A stretch of DNA of 5,392 bases from an uncultured Eubacteriales bacterium (GTDB taxonomy: Bacteria; Bacillota; Clostridia; Oscillospirales; Acutalibacteraceae). The translations under genes were made by a program, and so were the position numbers. The notes beneath the pieces were generated by a model, which worked only from the letters and a program-made list of their open reading frames with translations, made no database searches and was not told where the DNA came from. Each line of letters begins with the position of its first letter. Within the stretch, counting starts at the first letter, position 1. Positions 1 to 5,392 of the stretch are shown piece by piece. The stretch spans positions 1 through 5,392 of the forward strand of contig ONRO01000355.1 in assembly GCA_900320235.1 (NCBI GenBank), given 5' to 3'.

Positions 1-35
1 CCACAATAGATCATTCAAATCTCACAGAATTATAC

Positions 36-72
36 AAAAAGGACGTACACGACATGGGGTATCGTGTACGTC
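36..72 (-). terminator. Intrinsic terminator, minus strand
   Basis: A perfect 11-bp inverted repeat, GACGTACACGA (42-52) and TCGTGTACGTC (62-72), has a nine-base loop. On the minus strand the stem is followed by C and then five T (36-40), the layout of a Rho-independent terminator. It has no T-tract on the plus strand. It may be the main stop for the ATPase operon, about 220 bases after the D gene, or may end a separate short transcript. Confidence 0.7.
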
Positions 73-225
73 AGTGGGAAAGATTTACTTATACTCATTA
101 TTAAGAAAATATGCGGATATTTACCGCAAAAACATCCATTTATATATATGACGTTTCAAAACTGCAAAATGTTCATTATTTTTTCAAAATTTTTTTCAGC
201 ACTGAAAACTAAAATGATTTATTAA
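73..225. other. AT-rich gene-free segment between two hairpins
   Basis: No open frame of useful length or recognisable RNA gene is visible. It holds small inverted repeats: TGCGG/CCGCA (112-116 with 124-128) with a seven-base loop, and TTTTCA/TGAAAA (193-198 with 203-208) with a four-base loop. These are too short to assign a function. It is most simply the 3' untranslated region of the ATPase operon. Confidence 0.45.
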
Positions 226-266
226 CCGGACCGCCGGTCTTTCAGAGACAGACGGTCCGGGTTTTT
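226..266. terminator. GC-rich hairpin after the D gene, possible bidirectional terminator
   Basis: Perfect 8-bp arms CCGGACCG (226-233) and CGGTCCGG (253-260) enclose an inner GTCT/AGAC stem (237-240 with 246-249) and a five-base loop. On the plus strand the hairpin is followed by G and five T (262-266), a good terminator for rightward transcription. On the minus strand, the direction of the operon, it is followed by the AT-rich but interrupted TTAATAAATCATTTT, a weaker U-tract. It lies 34 bases past the D stop, the right place for an operon end. Confidence 0.6.
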
Positions 267-293
267 AATCAGCATATCCTTTTTCTTTCAGGA

Positions 294-923
294 TCACTGA
301 TTACTGTTTTTCTTCGCTTTCTGCGCCTTGATGACCTTCAGACGTGAGAATTCCTCTCTGTCCTTCTCATCGAGCGCTTCTGTAATGAATTTCACACCCT
401 CCTCAAAACGGGGGATCATTATGTTTTTCAGTGCGTTTGCTCTTTTCTGCGTTTTCTTGATCGAATCCGCAAGACGGTAAACGCTGTTCTCGACCTCTGC
501 AAGATCCGCTGTAAGCCTTTTAACCTCACGGAAACAGGCATACGCTTCATCTATTGTCGGATTGGTCATCTGCAATCCGTAGACAAGCTCAGGACTTTCT
601 TCTGTATCAATCGTAACGATCGGTATTTCAACACCCATGACACTTCTGTATGTCAGCTTGAGCGAATCCTCTTCCGGTACGGATTTGGCAATATCGTCAA
701 TATAACCCATGCTGATATTTGCTCTTTGCAGCGCAAGATAAGCCTTGCTGTATGTCGCATCTATCTTGTCCTGTATTTCAGCTGCACGGTCAATAAGCGT
801 CATCATTTCCCTGACGAGAATGTTACGCTTTTTATCAAGAAGCTCATAGCCTGTTTTTGCAAGAGTCAGAGATTTTTTATATGCCATCAGGTTGCCTTTT
901 GTCGGCACTGCCTGTACTGCCAT
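294..923 (-). CDS. ntpD: V-type ATPase subunit D (central rotor shaft)
   Basis: Complete 209-residue D subunit, the normal family length. The N-terminus has the conserved PTKGNLMAYKKSLTLAKTG (residues 7-25) followed by LLDKKRNILVREMM (28-41), which make the first long helix of the shaft. The middle (about 80-120) is the variable hairpin, including SVMGVEIP (94-101). The second long helix starts at about 123 and includes LAEVENSVYRLADSIKKTQKR (141-161) and NALKNIMIPRFEEGVKFI (163-180). The Lys-rich tail ends KAKKNSNQ. D is an antiparallel coiled coil that passes through the A3B3 hexamer and, with F, transmits torque to the K ring. It has no catalytic site. It is the last gene of the operon, 21 bases after B, and its TGA stop is followed by 293 bases without a gene. 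A later in-frame ATG (residue 13) falls inside the conserved N-terminal motif and is not preferred. Confidence 0.96.
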   Translation of the reverse strand: MAVQAVPTKGNLMAYKKSLTLAKTGYELLDKKRNILVREMMTLIDRAAEIQDKIDATYSKAYLALQRANISMGYIDDIAKSVPEEDSLKLTYRSVMGVEIPIVTIDTEESPELVYGLQMTNPTIDEAYACFREVKRLTADLAEVENSVYRLADSIKKTQKRANALKNIMIPRFEEGVKFITEALDEKDREEFSRLKVIKAQKAKKNSNQ

Positions 924-931
924 CTATTTCA

Positions 932-938
932 CACCTCC
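932..938 (-). promoter_or_regulatory. Shine-Dalgarno site of the D gene
   Basis: GGAGGTG lies eight bases before the ATG at 921-923. An in-frame GTG at 930-932 runs into TAG after one codon and cannot be the start. The surrounding CGGAGGTGTGAA is shared with the E leader. Confidence 0.8.
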
Positions 939-944
939 GCAGAA

Positions 945-2381
945 TCAGTCATCATTGTCCTCGCTGCTTTCCGCCTTACCGAAATCATCAAATCTTATGC
1001 TGTCAGGATCATCAATATAATGCTCATCAAGCAGGGCATCATCAACACGGTCAAGCTCTGTTCTCGGCAGTGTTGAAAGCAGCTTCCAGCCAAGATCAAT
1101 ACTCTGCTCAACCATTCTGTTTTCAGTAAAGCCCTGATTTACAAAAAACTGCTCAAAAAGCTTACCAAACTGCATATATTTCTTATCTGTGGGAGAAAGC
1201 TCTTCCTCACCGATTACGCTCGCAAGAGATCTTGCGTCCTGAACTCTCGCATAGGCAGCGAAAAGCTGGTTTGCAAGAGCCTGATGGTCGCTTCTTGTAT
1301 AGCCCTCGCCGATACCGTCCTTCATAAGACGGGAAAGTGACGGAAGGACTGAAACCGGAGGATACAGTCCCTGACCCTCAAGCTGACGGTCAAGAACGAT
1401 CTGTCCCTCTGTGATATAACCGGTAAGGTCAGGAACCGGATGGGTAATATCATCATTGGGCATTGTAAGAATCGGTATCTGTGTCACAGAGCCGGTGCTG
1501 CCCTTTACCATGCCTGCTCTTTCATAAAGAGATGCAAGGTCGGAATAAAGATAACCTGGGAAGCCCTTTCTTCCGGGGATCTCACCCTTTGAGGATGAGA
1601 ATTCACGGAGTGCCTCTGCATATGAGGTCATATCGGTCATAATAACGAGAACATGCATATTAAGCTCGAATGCAAGATATTCTGCCGCTGTAAGAGCACA
1701 TCTCGGTGTAAGTGTACGCTCGATGATCGGGTCGTTTGCAAGATTGAGGAACATTACAACCCTTGAAAGAACGCCGCTTTCATCAAAGCTTCTGCGGAAA
1801 TAATCCGCAACGTCATTCTTTACACCCATTGCAGCGAATACAACACAGAAATTATTATCCTCTGTATCGGAAATCTTAGCCTGTCTTACGATCTGAACTG
1901 CAAGCTCATTATGCTTCATACCTGAGCCTGAGAATATCGGCAGCTTCTGACCACGGATAAGTGTTGTCAGTGTATCAATTGTCGAGATACCGGTATTGAT
2001 ATAGTTTCTCGGGTATATTCTTGACACCGGATTCATCGGTGTACCGTTGATATTTGCTCTTTTTTCCGGATAGACCTCGCCGAAGCCGTCTATCGGGTCG
2101 CCTGCACCGCTGAACACTCTTCCGAGAATTTCCGGAGAAAGTGAAAGCTCCATCGGGCGTGCCTTTAGTCTTGTTCGTGTATTGTCAAGCGAAATGGATT
2201 TTGTACCCTCGAACACCTGAACAACAACACGCTTGCCTTCTATCTGAACTATTCTTCCGTGGCGGACCGTACCGTTGTCGAGTCTGATATCGACCATTTC
2301 TTCGAAAAATGCATCTTCAACATCATCAAGCACGATCAGAGAACCATTTATCTCCTTAACACCAACATAATCGAGAATCAT
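945..2381 (-). CDS. ntpB: V-type ATPase non-catalytic subunit B
   Basis: Complete 478-residue B subunit, alternating with A in the A3B3 hexamer. The barrel domain is about residues 1-75. The central nucleotide-binding fold keeps GRVFSGAGDPIDG (87-99) and TGISTIDTLTTLIRGQKLPI (130-149). The P-loop position reads FSGSGMKHNELA (150-161), without GKT, which marks this as the non-catalytic subunit. LPSLSRL (346-352) carries R351, the arginine finger that acts on ATP bound by A (R350 in E. hirae). The helical C-terminal domain has NQGF and LGWKLLSTLPRTELDR (430-445). The usual Asp in the PPxDVLPSLS signature is Ser344. Beyond the normal family end, about residue 455, there is an acidic tail with 10 Asp/Glu in the last 22 residues. 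The start has only an AAGTG-like site in a purine-rich leader, and an out-of-frame ATG overlaps four bases upstream. The gap to D is 21 bases. Confidence 0.97.
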   Translation of the reverse strand: MILDYVGVKEINGSLIVLDDVEDAFFEEMVDIRLDNGTVRHGRIVQIEGKRVVVQVFEGTKSISLDNTRTRLKARPMELSLSPEILGRVFSGAGDPIDGFGEVYPEKRANINGTPMNPVSRIYPRNYINTGISTIDTLTTLIRGQKLPIFSGSGMKHNELAVQIVRQAKISDTEDNNFCVVFAAMGVKNDVADYFRRSFDESGVLSRVVMFLNLANDPIIERTLTPRCALTAAEYLAFELNMHVLVIMTDMTSYAEALREFSSSKGEIPGRKGFPGYLYSDLASLYERAGMVKGSTGSVTQIPILTMPNDDITHPVPDLTGYITEGQIVLDRQLEGQGLYPPVSVLPSLSRLMKDGIGEGYTRSDHQALANQLFAAYARVQDARSLASVIGEEELSPTDKKYMQFGKLFEQFFVNQGFTENRMVEQSIDLGWKLLSTLPRTELDRVDDALLDEHYIDDPDSIRFDDFGKAESSEDNDD

Positions 2382-2387
2382 TCATTT

Positions 2388-2400
2388 CACTTCTTTCTTT
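2388..2400 (-). promoter_or_regulatory. Weak, purine-rich ribosome-binding region of the B gene
   Basis: The B leader reads AAAGAAAGAAGTG on the minus strand with no GGAGG. AAGTG (2388-2392) is six bases from the ATG at 2379-2381 and only two from the out-of-frame ATG at 2383-2385. Spacing and the family N-terminus MILDYVGVKEI both favour the 2381 start. Confidence 0.5.
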
Positions 2401-2432
2401 TTCTGAGATTTTTTCCGAAAGGGGGACTGCCC

Positions 2433-4193
2433 TTATTCGGTAAGCGTCGCAAGCGACTTATCCATGTCTGCGATAAGCTCGTCAAACATTTCAGGCTTGC
2501 TGTTCGGTATATCATATTTCATCTTGGCAAGCTTTTCAAAAAGACCGAGCTCAGTGATCCTTGAGATCGGAATCGCCGCAGCTATGATATGCTTTGCCTT
2601 ATTGTAAAGGTGAAGTATAGCCTTCATCATAAGCTTCTGCTTTTCAAGCGGAACGAATGTATCATCCGCATGGAAGGCATTCTGCTGAAGGAAGCCTACA
2701 CGGATCGCCTTTGCAGTTTCGATAACAAGCTTCTGCTCATCCGGAAGTACATCAGAGCCGATAAGCTTTACGATCTCCATAAGTGCACTTTCCTCATGGA
2801 GAAGGGCTGTTATCTTATTTCTGTATTTAATGAAATCGTCGCCGAGGTTCTTTCTGAACCATGGGTCAAGATCTGTGAAATATTCGCTGTAACTGTCCAT
2901 CCAGTTGATAGCAGGATAATGTCTTGCATATGCAAGCGATTTATCAAGTGCCCAGAAGCATCTTGTGAAACGCTTTGTATTCTGTGTTACCGGTTCGGAG
3001 AAATCGCTGCCCTGAGGTGAAACCGCTCCGATAATTGTGACTGAACCCTCGCTGCCTGAAAGAGTCCTGATTCTGCCGGCTCTTTCATAGAACTCTGAAA
3101 GTCTTGACGGCAGGTATGCCGGGAAGCCTTCCTCAGCAGGCATTTCCTCAAGACGGCCTGATATCTCACGAAGAGCCTCAGCCCAACGTGAAGTTGAGTC
3201 TGCCATGATCGCAACATGATATCCCATATCACGGTAATACTCTGCAAGTGTCAGACCAGTATATATTGAAGCCTCACGGGCAGCAACAGGCATATTCGAA
3301 GTATTTGCGATAAGCACTGTTCTGTCCGTCATAGGTCTGCCGGATTTCGGATCGACAAGCTCTGAGAATTCATCAAGAACCTGGCTCATCTCATTTCCGC
3401 GCTCACCGCAGCCTACATAGACGATGATATCAGCATCACACCATTTTGCAAGCTGGTGCTGGTTCATTGTTTTTCCTGTTCCGAAGCCGCCGGGGATAGC
3501 CGCTGTGCCGCCCTTTGCGATCGGAAACATTGTATCCATAACACGCTGACCTGTGATAAGCGGGATATCAGCCGGAAGTCTTTCAGCATTTGGTCTTGCC
3601 TGTCTGATAGGCCAGCGCTGACAGAGTTTCAGCTCATGCTCAGTTCCGTTTTTGTCCTCTATCGTAACGATAGTATCCTCAAGACGGTATTTGCCGTCCT
3701 TTTCCACCTTTGTAACGGTACCGCTGATTGTCGGCGGAACCATGAAGCGGTGCTCGATTATCTGTGTTTCAGGGCAGGTAGCGTATATCATGCCGCCCTC
3801 GAGCTTATCGCCTTTTTTGACTTTTATACTGACATCCCAGAGCTTTTCAAGGTCAAGGGATGAAACAGACGCACCTCTTGAGATAAAGGAGCCGCTTTTC
3901 TCCTCGATTGCTTTAAGAGGACGCTCAATTCCGTCAAATATATTATCAATAATACCCGGACCGAGAAGTACATTCATAGGTCCTCCCGTTCCGTAGATCG
4001 GATCTCCGGGTTTCAGACCTGTTGTTTCCTCATAGACCTGAACTGTGGTGAAACCGTCGTTAATACCGATTATCTCACCGACAAGACGGGACTCACCAAC
4101 ATAGACCATTTCCATCATTGAAAATGTTCTCGTGTCCTTTACGGTAACAACAGGACCGTTTATACCATATATAACATCTTTATTAGCTGCCAT
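2433..4193 (-). CDS. ntpA: V-type ATPase catalytic subunit A
   Basis: Complete 586-residue catalytic subunit, close to the length of known bacterial A subunits (E. hirae NtpA is 593). An N-terminal beta-barrel spans about residues 1-70. The 'non-homologous' insert that sets A apart from F1-beta is about residues 115-190. The P-loop is GGFGTGKT at 235-242, with K241 and T242 for phosphate and magnesium. The catalytic glutamate is E264 in GCGERGNE. The Walker B aspartate is D332 in VAIMADSTSRWAEALRE. The alpha/beta signature PAINWMDSYS is at 427-436, and a helical C-terminal domain follows. ATP is hydrolysed or made at the A-B interface, driving rotation of D/F/K. The P-loop has Gly where most A subunits have Pro (GPFGxGKT). 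The start ATG has only a weak GGGA-type site about nine bases upstream; an earlier in-frame ATG at 4208 meets a stop after one codon. The gap to B is 51 bases. Confidence 0.97.
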   Translation of the reverse strand: MAANKDVIYGINGPVVTVKDTRTFSMMEMVYVGESRLVGEIIGINDGFTTVQVYEETTGLKPGDPIYGTGGPMNVLLGPGIIDNIFDGIERPLKAIEEKSGSFISRGASVSSLDLEKLWDVSIKVKKGDKLEGGMIYATCPETQIIEHRFMVPPTISGTVTKVEKDGKYRLEDTIVTIEDKNGTEHELKLCQRWPIRQARPNAERLPADIPLITGQRVMDTMFPIAKGGTAAIPGGFGTGKTMNQHQLAKWCDADIIVYVGCGERGNEMSQVLDEFSELVDPKSGRPMTDRTVLIANTSNMPVAAREASIYTGLTLAEYYRDMGYHVAIMADSTSRWAEALREISGRLEEMPAEEGFPAYLPSRLSEFYERAGRIRTLSGSEGSVTIIGAVSPQGSDFSEPVTQNTKRFTRCFWALDKSLAYARHYPAINWMDSYSEYFTDLDPWFRKNLGDDFIKYRNKITALLHEESALMEIVKLIGSDVLPDEQKLVIETAKAIRVGFLQQNAFHADDTFVPLEKQKLMMKAILHLYNKAKHIIAAAIPISRITELGLFEKLAKMKYDIPNSKPEMFDELIADMDKSLATLTE

Positions 4194-4213
4194 TTAAACT
4201 CATCCCATCTTTC

Positions 4214-4813
4214 TTAACCGGTCACCCTCAGACCTGAATTCTCAAAAAACCATTCATGCTGCATCTCGAGCTTGCTGTCAAGTGTTTCGTCAGCAAGCAT
4301 TCCGAGCTTTTTGCTCACACCGATGATACCGCCGATCTTTATTTCCTTTGTAGACTCGATTTCGCATTTTCTTCCGAATGCGAGGACGATCTTGTTCTTA
4401 TACTTCAGATCTTCTTCTCTTACCTTCAGTACAACATCATCACAGTCAAGCACTGCGGAAACAGATTTTGCGCTTTTCTCGAGAGCATTCACATATTTTG
4501 ATGTTTCCGTATATTCCGAAAGCTTCTTTGCTGCTTTTTCAAAGACCTCGTTTTCAATTTCCTGTCTGCGGACGAAGGTTTTCTTTCTGCTTGCGCTTTC
4601 AGCTCTTGAAAGCTCTGATGAGATCTCAGTCTTGATATCTGTCATTTTTTTCTGAATGAGTACATAAGCCTCTCTCAGACCTTCTTCCTCAGCCTTATTG
4701 AGTTCTCTTTCCTTGAAATCCTCAGCTTCGGACTGTATTTTGCTTCGCTGTTCCTCAGCATATTTTTCTATTGCCTTTAGAAAATTATCTGTTTTGCTTA
4801 CAGTATCAGGCAT
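4214..4813 (-). CDS. ntpE: V-type ATPase subunit E (peripheral stalk)
   Basis: 199 residues from the ATG at 4813, typical for bacterial and archaeal E subunits. A longer reading from GTG at 4819 adds only two residues and puts the start codon against the Shine-Dalgarno site, so I reject it. Residues about 10-100 are rich in Glu, Lys, Ala and Arg without prolines, as expected for the long coiled coil of the outer stalk. The C-terminal half has the family's globular head: a strand around VVLKVREEDL (127-136), KIKIGGIIG-like residues 157-165 (KEIKIGGII), and the end motif LDSKLEMQHEWF (178-189), matching the usual D-N/S-x-L-x-x-R/Q pattern. E pairs with a small G/H-type partner to tether the top of A3B3 to subunits C and I. 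That partner gene is not in the window. The stop codon is 20 bases before the A start. Confidence 0.92.
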   Translation of the reverse strand: MPDTVSKTDNFLKAIEKYAEEQRSKIQSEAEDFKERELNKAEEEGLREAYVLIQKKMTDIKTEISSELSRAESASRKKTFVRRQEIENEVFEKAAKKLSEYTETSKYVNALEKSAKSVSAVLDCDDVVLKVREEDLKYKNKIVLAFGRKCEIESTKEIKIGGIIGVSKKLGMLADETLDSKLEMQHEWFFENSGLRVTG

Positions 4814-4819
4814 ATTCAC

Positions 4820-4825
4820 ACCTCC
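4820..4825 (-). promoter_or_regulatory. Shine-Dalgarno site that decides the E start
   Basis: GGAGGT here lies directly against an in-frame GTG at 4817-4819, too close to use it. It is seven bases (counted from GGAGG) before the ATG at 4811-4813. The ATG is therefore the better start. The sequence CGGAGGTGTGAA is also found in the leader of the D gene. Confidence 0.8.
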
Positions 4826-4837
4826 GAAGACGTCTGC

Positions 4838-5146
4838 CTAAATTTTTACTCCTATTGCTTCCCTGACATAACGGGTAATGGAATCCTTTGCGCGTCCGCT
4901 TCCGTGTCTGTCGGGGATCTCAACTATAAGAGGCTGTTTACGGTTGAGCTTGAGTTCATATACAAGCTCCGGACAAAGCTGCACGAGCTTTTCCGTCATC
5001 AGTATGACCGCAACATCCTCCATTTCCATGGCTTTTGCCAGGGCATCCTTTACTTCGTTTTCCTCGTGGACAACAACGCCGTTTATTCCTGCAAGATGCA
5101 TTCCCATCAGCGTATCCACATTGTCGCTTATTAAATAGAATTTCAT
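4838..5146 (-). CDS. ntpF: V-type ATPase subunit F (central stalk)
   Basis: Complete 102-residue protein, the normal size for subunit F (called NtpG in Enterococcus hirae). It opens with MKFYLISDNVDTLMGMHLAGI, the family's Rossmann-like first strand and helix. It continues with a predicted acidic helix (about residues 29-43), a second hydrophobic strand, VAVILMTEKL (45-54), and a strand-turn PLIVEIPDRHGSG (72-84). A C-terminal helix, DSITRYVREAIGV (88-100), follows. In the complex F binds the lower part of subunit D and forms the rotor shaft that joins the A3B3 hexamer to the K ring; it has no catalytic residues. The start is fixed by a perfect AGGAGG six bases upstream. The stop is TAG, and the gap to the E start is 24 bases. 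The C subunit, which sits next to F in E. hirae, is not beside it here. Confidence 0.93.
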   Translation of the reverse strand: MKFYLISDNVDTLMGMHLAGINGVVVHEENEVKDALAKAMEMEDVAVILMTEKLVQLCPELVYELKLNRKQPLIVEIPDRHGSGRAKDSITRYVREAIGVKI

Positions 5147-5248
5147 AAGCTTCCTCCTGTGCAGAGCAATATTTCCATTGCCGGCTGCGGCAGCAGGCAG
5201 TGTACATTCAATGTGCCCTGCCCGTTTTTATTCTGCTTTTTATACTTA
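5147..5248 (-). other. K-F intergenic gap with potential stem-loops
   Basis: This 102-base gap holds no credible gene. Read on the minus (mRNA) strand it begins with an A-rich segment after the K stop and then has two possible hairpins. The first pairs GGCAG (5218-5222) with CTGCC (5196-5200), enclosing a second short stem, ACAT (5211-5214) with ATGT (5204-5207), around a three-base loop. The second is GCTG/CAGC (5184-5194) with a three-base loop. Neither is followed by a U-tract on the mRNA strand, so they do not look like terminators. A processing or stability element between the high-copy K message and the rest of the operon is possible but unproven. Confidence 0.4.
5153..5158 (-). promoter_or_regulatory. 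Shine-Dalgarno site of the F gene
   Basis: A perfect AGGAGG lies six bases before the ATG at 5144-5146. It supports that start and suggests strong independent initiation after the long K-F gap. Confidence 0.85.
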
Positions 5249-5392
5249 TCAGCCGATTTTTGAGATGATAAGAATTGATACAAGAAGTCCGTAAAGAGCA
5301 ACACCTTCGCCGAGTGCAACGAAGATAAGAGCCTTACCGAATGCCTTAGGATCCTCGCTTGTTGCGCCGATAGCTGCCGGAGCTGCACCGCC
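5249..5392 (-). CDS. ntpK: V-type ATPase subunit K (rotor-ring proteolipid c), C-terminal fragment
   Basis: Partial gene: the window edge removes the 5' end, leaving 47 codons and a TGA stop. The fragment has a small polar segment with SEDPKAFGKA (residues 12-21 of the visible part), then one hydrophobic helix with GEGVALYGLL followed by VSILII, ending in KIG. This is the outer helix of a proteolipid hairpin. The glutamate (visible residue 29, bases 5306-5308) is at the position of the essential ion-binding carboxylate, E139 in Enterococcus hirae NtpK. In the family, K subunits form the membrane ring that turns as H+ or Na+ loads and leaves this residue. The fragment cannot show whether the gene has two or four transmembrane helices. 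The residues after the Glu are G and V, not the Thr and Gln usual in Na+-binding rings. It is the first gene seen of the operon and is separated from the F gene by 102 bases, the widest gap in the cluster. An open frame at 5143-5388 on the same strand is a shadow in another frame. Confidence 0.88.
   Translation of the reverse strand, partial: GGAAPAAIGATSEDPKAFGKALIFVALGEGVALYGLLVSILIISKIG

Noticed and set aside
29..34. A perfect minus-strand TATAAT as a promoter for a gene to the left.
   Set aside because: No -35-like hexamer occurs 16-18 bases upstream, and it lies just after a terminator hairpin in AT-rich DNA. It could be real, but the window does not support it.
726..1129. Plus-strand open frames opposite D and B, and similar ones opposite A, E and F.
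   Set aside because: All lie antisense to well-conserved genes, show low-complexity or Cys/Ser/Phe-rich translations, and have no family resemblance.
2419..2434. Small hairpin AAGGG/CCCTT at the end of the A gene as an attenuator.
   Set aside because: Five base pairs and only three T afterwards are too weak to call a terminator.
2987..3247. An 86-codon minus-strand frame within the A gene.
   Set aside because: It overlaps the conserved catalytic core of A in another frame.
945..4193. F1-type alpha/beta, flagellar or secretion ATPase, instead of V-type A and B.
   Set aside because: The large insert in A, the P-loop-less B and the neighbouring D, E, F and K genes are specific to V/A-type ATPases.
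4817..4819. GTG as the start of the E gene.
   Set aside because: Only one base separates it from GGAGG; the ATG two codons later has normal spacing.
5143..5388. An 81-codon minus-strand open frame across the K fragment and the K-F gap.
   Set aside because: It is in a different frame from the recognisable K proteolipid sequence and resembles no family; it is a shadow.
1..5392. A previously undescribed system, mobile element or CRISPR array.
   Set aside because: Every complete gene belongs to a known ATPase subunit family, and I see no direct-repeat array, transposase or terminal inverted repeats.

Overview
The window is an uninterrupted stretch of one minus-strand operon that encodes the rotary V/A-type (vacuolar/archaeal-type) ATPase of a bacterium. 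Read in the direction of transcription, from high to low coordinates, the genes are: the 3' end of the membrane rotor-ring subunit K (proteolipid c), then F, E, A, B and D. Every complete gene is intact and at the usual length for its family. The D gene is followed by about 290 bases of AT-rich, gene-free DNA with two strong hairpins, which I read as the end of the operon.

Organism: the protein sequences, strong GGAGG ribosome-binding sites, moderate base composition and use of a bacterial V-type ATPase point to an anaerobic Firmicute, most like a Ruminococcus or Oscillospiraceae-type gut clostridium. This is inferred from how the proteins read; no search was run. The D subunit start, with its PTKGNL motif, and the whole A and B chains resemble clostridial sequences more than archaeal ones.

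Layout: 1-293, 3' region with a minus-strand terminator (36-72) and a second GC-rich hairpin (226-266). 294-923, D (central stalk). 945-2381, B (non-catalytic hexamer subunit). 2433-4193, A (catalytic subunit). 4214-4813, E (peripheral stalk). 4838-5146, F (central stalk). 5147-5248, a 102-base non-coding gap with potential stem-loops. 5249-5392, C-terminal 47 residues of K, cut by the window edge.

How they work together: three A and three B subunits form the hexamer that hydrolyses or makes ATP. D and F form the rotor shaft inside it. E, with a partner subunit not seen here, forms the outer stalks that hold the hexamer still. The K ring in the membrane turns as ions pass its essential glutamate. 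Subunits I (stator a), C (coupling funnel) and the E partner (G/H) are not in the window. They should lie upstream of K, beyond position 5392, or elsewhere. The promoter is likewise outside.

I found no novel system. The points most worth a second look are the rotor-ring carboxylate site, which lacks the usual sodium-ligand residues next to the glutamate; the split between strong Shine-Dalgarno sites on the low-copy subunits and weak ones on A and B; the structured K-F gap; and the paired hairpins past the operon's end.
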